Under the pieces are notes generated by a model. It worked only from the letters and a program-made list of their open reading frames with translations. It was not told the DNA's origin and did not search any database. DNA of 64,000 nucleotides from contig NC_087062.1 in the NCBI RefSeq assembly GCF_963678635.1, forward strand, positions 97,701,705 to 97,765,704. Reading direction: 5' to 3'. Below, piece after piece: positions 11,630 to 20,600 of the stretch. The stretch's first letter is position 1. Each line of letters begins with the position of its first letter. The position numbers and the translations under genes were made by a program. This stretch comes from Symsagittifera roscoffensis. Taxonomy: Eukaryota; Xenacoelomorpha; Acoela; Convolutidae.

Positions 11630-12222
11630 TGCTACCTGATGCACTCAGCGCTGCTTCTACTCTGCTCACGAATATCAACACTAAAATCGATGACCTGTGC
11701 TTTCTATACTGCTTCATTGCAGCATATCACAACGTTAATGAGTCGACCCTCTACCCCACATCTAGACGGTGGATGGGGAATACGAAATGCAAACGGGTCT
11801 GATGAATATGAACAGTTTTGAAAAGCAGAACAATTGTCAAACCAACGTCTTTCGGTAAGCAAATTCTACTGGCCTTTTGAAAATCTCAATACCCCTCGTT
11901 AAAAATCTTCACCCACTCAAACCCGCTTTAAATACCATTCCAAATCTATTTTAAAAATTTTTTTTTGCTCAGGTTCAACGAAGGCAAACTGTTGCCCATA
12001 AGAATATCGAGAAGATTCACTACAAGCCTGACTGTGGACTTGTTGCTGCTGACAGTTGGATCAAAGTATCACTATGTGTTGTTAAGTGATCTCCAGAAAC
12101 TGGTCGAGTACGTGCGGCACAAAGTGCACCGATTCCAATCTGAGGTTTACCGCAAATGTTTCTACACGTGTGCTTCTTTCGAAATTCTGAGAAGACATCA
12201 AGAACTGTGCTATCAAGACGAA
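11630..12222 (+). pseudogene. Protein-primed DNA polymerase B fragment (Polinton/Maverick-like), with apparent intron
   Basis: On the plus strand, opposite to element C, a frame from about 11638 reads through DDLCFLYCFIAAYHNV. After a frameshift near 11765 it continues through MNSFEKQNNCQTNVFR to a GT at 11855. Removing 11855-11972 (GTAAGC...TGCTCAG, 118 bp) joins it in frame to FNEGKLLPIRIS, then VDLLLL, KYHYVLLSDLQKLV and a cysteine/histidine knuckle C-x3-C-x8-H-x3-C. From my knowledge of the DNA_pol_B_2 family in Polintons and related adintovirus-like elements, this resembles the region just before the exonuclease domain: FEKxNN, a PxRIS strand, HYxLI-type strand, then the zinc knuckle. 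The catalytic domains are absent. At about 12222 the similarity stops and antisense integrase sequence of C begins. Confidence 0.55.
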
Positions 12223-12400
12223 ATCCATTTGCAACTCCTCGTTCGGCGCGGACAGTACTGGTAGTAGATTAGATGAGTTAATTGGTTCTGATGTTTTGAT
12301 ATTCTTACCATAAAGTGAGCATTGTCTACAGTCCTGACAGAGTTAGATAATCTCGCGGTGCATTTGTGGTCTCCACATCTAGACTATCATTGCTTGTTGT
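12215..12400 (-). pseudogene. Element C: integrase zinc finger and start of core
   Basis: The minus strand reads WRPQMHREII, a stop, then CQDCRQC, the second half of an HHCC integrase zinc finger. After a linker it reads SAPNEELQMDF, with the first catalytic Asp. The core is cut immediately after this point by the polymerase-like segment. Confidence 0.6.
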
Positions 12401-13690
12401 CGTGGATGCGTTCTACTTAGTCGTTCTACTTAGTCTACTTAGTCAAAAATGAAAACAGAAATGGAATCGCCTGTCTGTCTATTAAAAAACAGTCATTAAT
12501 GACTGCGGAATCTTCCTAGAATCTTGCGATGTAGTTTCCTAGCCGCATATATCCCTCTGTATCTCTAGCCAAAATGCATTTTCTCGACGGTCCCAGTTGA
12601 GAATCCTCCGTCGTTACTCGGACAGCAGGTCTGTTGACAATCCTGTTTTATGAGACTTTTTGTCACCTGAAACAATCGGTGTAACCTTTTTGGCCATTCT
12701 GTTCACCCTATTTACCATAGTTTTTGCCCTTGACGCCTTCGTAAACCGCTTTGGTCGGAAATTCGCCAAAATTTTGTCGTAGTTCTGTCTTAGATTTGTT
12801 ACTGAGGTTTGTTTCGTTTTCTTTTGCCCGATCTGCTTGCTTCCTCCATCTGATCGCCTTCGTTTTGGCATTTTTCGATCCTCATCCGACATGGGTTGTT
12901 TGCCTGCCCGGACATTTTATGAGGGCAAGTTAACTTCACAATTTCATTTCCGAAAAATTTTGTTATTTAATAATTTGACTAAGGGAATTTTTGACAATTT
13001 CAGGTTGAGTGAAGATCGTTGACGATGATAATTAGCAAAGTTCTATTTAATCTGATTCTATTCTATTTAATACAAATGCTGCTCCTCGATTGGTTGGCTT
13101 AGGATATGACGACCCCTTGAGGCTTTATTTTAAATGAAGTGAGTTGACGTTCTCTTATTTTGCTTATTTCTGATTGGCTAATATCCCACTCGTATTTTCT
13201 GCCGCCTCCGAATGAAATTACGCAAAATCCGCGGCTCGATTCTGATTGGTCGAGATGACGTTGAAAATACTATCCGTCGCGGAATACAAATTTGCATATT
13301 CCGCGGTTTGGATCATGCTTCCAACACATGTGTCGACGCCCTATCGAATTAAACAAGATAAAGTTGAAATTCTTTGGACTGGCCAGATTAAATACATTCA
13401 ATTGAGCTAAGTGCGGTGTAAATCTAACTAATCTGGGTGTAATATTAGAATTTGTGAGATAAAAAGACTGTTATGTTTAAACAATGATCCGGAATGTAAT
13501 CTGAATGGTCGAGTATTTTGCGTGATTTATTCTGGAGAGAATTAATTACATGCGTTGTCAAATTTTTGAATGGATTGTTTGTCATAAAGGGACGAGGGTG
13601 AAGCTGGAAATTTTGGATTTCTCGAGAGATAATCTCCTATACCTATGTTTACTCCATAGATGTGCGAGATTGAGACTTGGAATGGCAAAA
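12401..13690 (-). other. Element C: linker between RNase H and integrase
   Basis: The only long frame (12892-12614) is very basic (KRRRSDGG, KKTKQTS) and could be the RNase H/integrase linker or another insertion. I cannot identify it. The rest is frame-broken. Confidence 0.3.
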
Positions 13691-14400
13691 AAACGGTCTG
13701 CCCAACTTGTTAGGCGTGACTGCTACGTACAGTTACCCCTGTTTTTCTTGAGTGCTTTAACTAGGGCTTTCTGATCTGTTAGTAGATAGAAGTGCTTCCT
13801 CAATAAATAGCTCTTAATGTATTCACAGAACCAAAGAACTGCTAATAATTCCAGTTCATTAATTGAAAATTTCTGTTCCGTTTGATTTAAAAAGCTAGAT
13901 GTTAACGCCATTGGGGCCCAATTTACTGATTCAATCTAGCGCGGCCCCCAATCCTTTATGGGTTGCGTCACTTTTGATTCTCAACTTTTTTGATGAATCG
14001 CGATAGTACATTTTTGTGCCATCACCAATTGAGCTGAATATTTCTTTTAATGCAACTTCTTGTGTTTCTGTCCAGACAATTGATTATTTATTACTGACTT
14101 TGAATGAAGGTCTCAAGGGTTCAGTTCTCTATCGCTGATTTGGAATGATTCTTGACAGTTGATTTAAGATTCTCATGAACGATCTGAGTTGTCTCAGAGT
14201 TTTTGGCGGCGTTGGGTTCAATACTGCTTCGATTTTTGAATCTACTACTGGTGTTACAAACTGGTCTGTTGTACAGTTGTCTAGTTTGAATATGTGTCCC
14301 TCTTTGATCAGCTTCTGAGTCTCTGCCCCACTTTCGGTTGAATGAAAATTGGGACTCTGCGGACCTTCCTTTTCCTGAATTGGTAATAGTGGTCATTTAA
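13691..14400 (-). pseudogene. Element C: RT with deleted core, then RNase H
   Basis: The minus strand has an RT N-terminal block (LIKEGHIFKLDNC, TDQFVTPVV) joined near 14245 directly to the block that normally follows the RT palm (PTPPKTLRQLRSFMR, NQLSRIIPN). RNase H follows, with FSINELELLAVLWF and LLTDQKALVKAL at 13911-13723. Relative to G1 about 550 bp are missing, including the YxDD-type catalytic motif. Confidence 0.65.
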
Positions 14401-14639
14401 AAAGTGTGAATACTTTGTGGTTTTTAGATCTTTCGAGCCGATTATTAATACGTCGTTATATTTTGCCATAAAATTCTTCTTCCAAAATTGCGATTCTTCA
14501 GATTCTTAATTTTCTTCGGCATCAATTTTTCCAACTTGAGAATACGTCGAATTTTTTTTTCGTTGTAAATGTGCCTATCTTGGGTTGTATATCCAAACCT
14601 GGTAACATCTTGTTCGATTCTCTGAAATAAGGAATTTCA

Positions 14640-15250
14640 CAATTTCGGCTACCCAGCCGTTAGAGTGTATGGTAATTACCACTGTGCCGAATAGTTTGAT
14701 TGGATGGTGGTTGTAGTCAACATACTTTGTTTTGAGTGGGTGCTTGTCTAATGGTAGTACCCTTTCGGTTTTGTCATTTTTGTCTACAAGTCTGCTGTTT
14801 GTTTGTTAATGAATGATGCCCCCACTTCCGGTGTCTACGGTGGCGCTAAATACTTTTACTCTTAAACGTTTTGTTTGGCCTGTGGCTGCCTTTATGAACT
14901 CCAAATTTTTGACTAACTCGGCACCTCGATTTTTGTCTCTTTTTCCATATTTGAATATTCAGATTCGCTGTCCAGGTCTAAGAGGTTGCAGTCCTTTACT
15001 TGGTTTGATTTTACAAATCCTATTTTGAATTTTGAGGAATTACAGCACTTTGCGAAGAGGCCTTCTTTTTCCACAGCTGTTACAATTTGTCTCCTTTGCT
15101 GCACATTTTTCCTTATGCTCCGGCGTATATTTGTTTCCGCAGAAATGCCAGGGTGTAACTGTGTTCGACGATTTATTGTCGGGGTTGGGTCCTGAATTCT
15201 GATTTCTTCTTTTGTCTTATAAAGCCCTGTTAGTCCGATTTTGCACATTG
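14640..15250 (-). pseudogene. Element C: nucleocapsid/protease region
   Basis: The frame 15248-14913 is basic and ends in an acidic stretch. Downstream the protease motif ATVDTGSGG lies at about 14840, followed by HSNGWVAEIVKFLIS at about 14670-14625, which matches G1's NGWIADKTPFFITS. A stop follows the protease motif. Confidence 0.55.
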
Positions 15251-15299
15251 TTTTGTGGTTGATCAGACATGGTGGGTTCTTGTTTGATTCTAAACGGAT

Positions 15300-16089
15300 T
15301 TCCAGATGTGCTCGCTGATGGGTTCTGTTTCTGTAGGGTAATGACTGTTACATAGATCTTTTTTTTTGTGATAGTTCTGATTTGAGGGTTTCATCAATGT
15401 TCGCGCCTAGTCTGATGCATAGTTCCCGTTGAGTATCCACGAATATCATTTTTGCTATGAATATATCCCTGATCACGTCTTTTTCGGCGTCTTCTGCGCA
15501 TTCATATTTTTCTGCCTGTCCTGTCAGTCAGATGTAGAAAGCCTCTAAACCTTCCTTTTCGCCTTGATTTCTGCTATAAAAATGCTTTTTTTCTACGATA
15601 CAGTTCTTGTCTCTTTTCAAAAGACGTTCACATGCGGCGTAGAAACCTCTGAAGCTTACTGTTTTGAGGCTGACGTGGGCATTTTGTTGCAGGGATCTTT
15701 TCTTACCCTCGTTGCCTAGTGCTAAAAGAGTCTGGGTTTGATTCGGCTTTCCGCTTCATGATAATACACTGACGGATTTATCTTTGGGCTCTTTTTTCTT
15801 CTCTCGTCATTCGCCTCTTGTACCTTCCTGATAGCGGCATTGTTTCTTGCAATTAGGCCTGCCTCAGCTTCGGCGTTTTCGCCTGACACTGGTAGTTCTG
15901 GCTTCGGTGGTGGATCATCATTCATCGGTCCCGAGGTTGAGAACAAATCATTCGGGTTACATTATCAGATAGCGAGGAAAAATTGGCCATTCCATACGTC
16001 CCATGGATACGTTGGTTCCGAGGATGGTTTTGCCCAAAATGGTTGTACTCTGTTCGTCCATCCGAATATTGGACTGCTGGCTGCGCCAT
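15300..16089 (-). pseudogene. Element C: gag
   Basis: The ATG at 16089 begins MAQPAV, and its ATGGCGCAGCC overlaps the primer-binding site. The first frame runs to 15922. A second frame (15946-15722) has a coiled-coil-like AIRKVQEANDERRKK. A third covers GLEAFYI...LTGQAEKYECAEDAEKDVIRD near 15550-15450, a capsid-type Gag block. Gag of G1 aligns over the middle (EADKTVRSILYLALG against HEAESRIKPRLF). At least two frameshifts and two stops break it. Confidence 0.6.
16079..16088 (-). promoter_or_regulatory. Primer-binding site of element C
   Basis: The minus strand reads TGGCGCAGCC starting at 16088. It differs by one base from TGGCGCAGTC of G1, which is complementary to a tRNA-Ser 3' end. It overlaps the gag start codon by two bases. 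Confidence 0.5.
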
Positions 16090-16533
16090 GAGATATCCGT
16101 AATTTCTGCCAGCTGAACTCAAGCTAAAAATGCTAAAATAAAGTAAAGTAAATTAATGTGAGGCTTAGTTACATTGGTATAACACTTGGTTACAAGTGGA
16201 TACGGATAATACAAATAGAATCAACTGTAATCTTTCAACAGAGTATAAAGCAATGAGAGAGCGCACGTTACGTTACTTTAGCTATAGCACCAAGAAAGTT
16301 GACAGGTTGTTGATTAAAGTTTGAGTCGCAATATCTTACGCTGACCTTGAATAAATAGAATAGTCCCGTATCACAATTAGAATCAACTGTAATCATTCAT
16401 CAGAGGATAAAGCTATGAGAGAGCGAACGTTACTTTAGCTTTAGCACCAAGAGTGTTGACAGGTTGTTGATTAAAGTTTGAGTCGCAATATCTTAGGCTG
16501 ACCTTTGAATAAATAGAATAGTCCCGTATCACA
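16090..16533 (-). repeat. 5' LTR of element C with internal ~160-bp tandem duplication
   Basis: The block TAGAATCAACTGTAATC to CCCGTATCACA occurs at 16216-16375 and again at 16378-16533, about 95% identical. The single copy in the 3' LTR ends at 9609. The outer end is TGTGATACGG on the minus strand, and the inner end meets the primer-binding site at 16088. Confidence 0.65.
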
Positions 16534-17496
16534 ATTCTAAGAGTTTTACAGAGATACTTATCAAAAATATAAAAGAATATATCTAATACTTGTTGTAAAC
16601 TGGTTCCACAATATTTGATTTTTGTGGCGAATTGAGTTGGGGTGAGAAATTTGAGAGAGGCGAGACGAAGCATCAATTGAGAAAGGGTTAAAATCTGTGA
16701 TTTCCATCTGAATGAGACGACCACTAATTCGATTGCTACGATTTCATAAAAGGCCACTATGAATATCTGGATTCAAATAAAGCGGCCCATAATTTGGTAT
16801 TTTAGTCATTACATTATCAGATTCTGAAAACGCCAGAAGAGCAAGAGCGCTCGGCGGCTTATAACACGGATCTTGGGTTTTTAAATATTTTGTTTCGTAT
16901 TGGAAAAATGTGAGAAACGGTTTTTATTGCGAATTTGGCTCACTTTTTCACAACTAATTTTGATGTTGCAGATGATTAGTTTTTCACCCATCCAACCCAA
17001 ATGTACGGAAAAAATTCTGAGCAAAAAATATGAACAACTATTTTTTGAGCAAAAAAGTTGGAAAGGCAACTGTTTTATATTGGGATGTGTTCACTAAACC
17101 GAGTTATCATTAAATTACCAGATCAATAAACGAATTACATACTAACTATTTCAGTTGTCTTTTCATAGATTTCTAGAATTGATACTTCGTGATGAATATT
17201 AATAATTTTAAATTTTCTAGGACTACGAAAAAGGTCATTTTGTTTCATTTTTTGTTCAAGTTTTTGTTTCATGAAAGAATTCCGCATTTTTGTGCGAATC
17301 AGATTTTACAAATCAGATTTCAGTTACCGTGACTTTAAAATTGAATCATTGTGGATGTTTGAATTTTTATGAATGAAATTGAATGATAGTGACTAAACAA
17401 TTCAATAGTTTTGGAATTTTGTTTCACTGATCTGGTGTGCGAGTTTTTGGTTTGTTGACACATCGATTCACTGACCTACCACCTTTGTGTTTCCAG
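16534..17496. other. Region upstream of gene 1's first visible exon
   Basis: No exon, RNA gene or element is identified. The missing 5' exon and promoter of gene 1 may lie here or further upstream beyond element C. Confidence 0.35.
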
Positions 17497-17617
17497 TGTG
17501 TTCTTGTGAAGTGGCTCTGGGCTCGAACAGTAACATGATGGTACAGAGAGACGAGAGGTTAAACTTCATCCTCCCTTCATTTTTTGAAGAGCTCGGCAGA
17601 ATGTGCAACCCTTTCAG
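17497..17617 (+). CDS. Gene 1 exon a
   Basis: Acceptor TGTGTTTCCAG and donor AG|GTAAAT. It encodes ...RDERLNFILPSFFEELGRMC... and ends in phase 2, as does the corresponding exon of gene 2. It is 9 kb from the next exon, but matching sequence, phase and strand all support linkage. Confidence 0.7.
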
Positions 17618-20600
17618 GTAAATAATAATTTTATGTGCATTTAATTTCAACCAATGATCAGATTCCAGCCTTTTGTTTTTTGTTTTGCTGATTTGACATT
17701 TTGTCCAGTTTAGGCGAAGTAAGTAAAAAACACCATTTACAGGCTACGCACCCAAATCGCCAACTCGTGGAATCATTTGAAGATTTAGACCTTAGAAAAA
17801 AAACATGGTATGGTCCTCTGCTTTATGAAACATCAGAAAACATGCCGTTGCTAGCCAAATAATGTTTTCCCAAACGATGCAGTTTTAATGTTGTAAACAT
17901 ACGTTAATAACTCTGTAACTATGTATCGTCAGGAAAACATTAACTATTGTTCCCGGGTCGAGGTCCACCATTAATTTTTTTGACTTTGTCGGTCGCGGAT
18001 ATGTTAATTCGGCGACTGAAAATCCATAGCCTGCACAGATTTTTTATTAAGTCGCGGTCAAACTCTGGAAATACCGTATCTCGGTCGCAATGGTTATAAA
18101 CTTAGTCGCGGCGGTCGAAAAATTTGTCGCGGCGGTCGAAAAATTTGTCGCGGCGGTTGAAAAATTAGTCGCGGCGGTCAAGAAATTAGTCGCAGCGGTC
18201 AAAAATTTAGTCGCGGTATGGTCGAAAAATTAGTCGCTTCGATCAAAAAATTAGTCGCGTCGGTTGGAAATTTAGTCAGGTTTTCAAAAAATTAATTGAG
18301 GTGGTCAAAAATTAATCGCGGCATTCTTTAAATTATTCACGTCATGGTAAAAACATTATTATAATTGTTAGTGTTTTTGTGTCCAAAAATTATGTGAGTT
18401 GAAAGTGTTGTGATTTAGTATTTTAGTATGTTATAACCTTGACCTCTATTATCTAATTAAGTACCAGTCAATGTTCACTCTACGAAGTCCAGTGGACTTC
18501 GGATCACTAGTTGCTCTTTTTAGACTACAGTCAGTTTTAATTCAAACATTACTTTTTACTCTCTTTTAATATTAATTAGATACAATAGTTACGAGTGGTA
18601 AACATACACTTTTATTATGGCGCAGTCAACAACTGATTCGAATCTGCGGGGAATATCCGCCTTTTGGCCGAACCACACGGTAGAACCTCCCACCCAATGG
18701 AACAACTGGATAGACCAATTTCATTTGGCTATCATTGCGAAGGAAAATTTAGACATAGACAACCTCAAAGAAACAGTGGAAGGGGAGACGACGTTACCGA
18801 TCCTAGAAGGCGCCCAGGAGTCAGAAACTGACCAACAGAGGACAGGGAGGCCAGGAACAAAGAAGTAATGCGAGTCTACGAACAAGCTGAAGAGAAAAGA
18901 CTAGCAGAAGAAAAACGGAAATTCGGAGGAATGAGGAGATATGAAGCTGACAAAACAGTAAGGTCAATCCTATACTTGGCCTTAGGAGCGGAAGGCAAAA
19001 GAGTTTTCGCCCAGAAACATCCAAGGGTAAAAGACCTAGGAATCTCATTCAAGGAATTGTACGAACTGCTAGAATCGTCTTTTATCAAACCAACCAACAT
19101 AACATTTGAACGATATAAATTATTGAGCAGTAAACAAAAGGATAGAGAATCCTATGAACAATTTTGGGGCGCGTTATCAGATTTAGCAAGATCATGTGAA
19201 ATTGGAATTAATGCAGAACAGGAGTGGTAAAATTGCGACTTACAACGTAGACTACTTTCGGAAGCTCTCAATCCATTGGATGCACTGAACCAAGCAATCA
19301 TCGACGAAAAAGGCTACTCTAACCAATTTGACTAGATCTTTTAACACGACAGGAAGTAGCGGGAGAGTGTATAAAAACTTCAACAATGTAAAAAAGGAAC
19401 CAAGCTTGAACATAGAAAGATCAAATACTTGTATGAAATGCGGGAATGCGTTTACCAAGGGTCATCTGAATGTGTGTCCGGCGAAAGAAATCGTGTGTAA
19501 TATTTGTAAATATAAAGGACACTTCGGAAGACTTTGTAAATCGAAAGGAAGAAAACCCGCTGTAAATATTGTAGATGAAGCTGTAAATAGTCAGAATTGT
19601 TCATATTCCCCAGAAGACTTTCAGGCAAGAAGCAAAGAGAATTTTTGCAGAGTGATTAATGCCTGGACCGAAGAGGGGATAAGCGATAACGAAGATTATT
19701 CCGTTCTTAACATCAGAACAATCTACGATACCAATGGCTTGGAAACCAAGAAATTAGTCAACATCGGATTGGGAGACGATGCTATAGTCAATTTGAACGT
19801 TCCAGTGGATTCGGCAAGCCCAGTGAGCTTAATGAAGCAAAACGTACTACACGAATTGAAGTTGAGAAATCCACAATTGGTGATACACCCAGTAGAGAAG
19901 AAAATTAGGGAACTATACTGCGGATTCACAAACGACACAATCAACTTCATCGGGAAAGTGGTAGTGAGATTACAATCCAATGGATGGATCGCGGACAAAA
20001 CCCCATTTTTTATCACTTCTGGACATGAGAGGAACAACCTGGGAAACGACAATCTTCCAAGAATTGGAATCGAGATAGCTCAACGACAGCCTCTACTACC
20101 CGTCAACAACATAACACGCCCAGAGTTGTGTAAGTTAAATAATTTTTCAGACACCATCCTTAATCTGTATCATAAGTACAAAGGATTATTTAACAGAGTG
20201 GGAAAAATACCATTGGACAGAAAAGTTACTCATTTCCACTCCCCATTCAAACCTATAACGTAAAAACGGAACTAAATAGAATGGAAAAAGAGGGGCATAT
20301 CGTGAAGTTAAACAAATGCGATGAAGATTGTTTTATAAGTCCAATAGTGATTACAAGAAAAAAAAAAGACGGTATCATCAAGTTGGCATTAGATTCGAAA
20401 CTATTAAATAACCAGATATTCAAGAACAAGTATCAAATGCCAAATGTACATGAACTGATCGATAATATTGCGCTCCAACTGTCAAGCAAAGAGTCAGGGG
20501 AAGTTTGGTTTAGTAGTCTAGTTCTAAAGAATGCGTACAGCCAACTAAAATTATGCACAGACACCAGCAAACAGTGTAATTTTAGTATTGTAGGGGGCGA

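Larger units (their letters stand above)
9490..16533 (-). mobile_element. Decayed Ty3/Gypsy element C (reverse strand)
   Basis: The order on the minus strand is: 5' LTR (16533-16090), gag (from 16089), zinc knuckle and VDTGSG protease, RT N-terminus joined directly to the RT C-terminus, RNase H, integrase zinc finger, integrase core, C-terminal tail ending about 9667, and 3' LTR (from 9609). Both LTR outer ends begin TGTGATACGG on the minus strand. Frameshifts and stops occur in every domain, the RT core is deleted, and the integrase is interrupted by a foreign DNA-polymerase-like segment (11630-12222). It is related to but clearly distinct from element G1 at 18406. Confidence 0.75.

Noticed and set aside
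11965-12264. 99-residue plus-strand frame as an independent gene
   Set aside because: Its first part is the second exon of the polymerase-like fragment and its last ~12 residues are antisense integrase, so it is a composite, not a gene.
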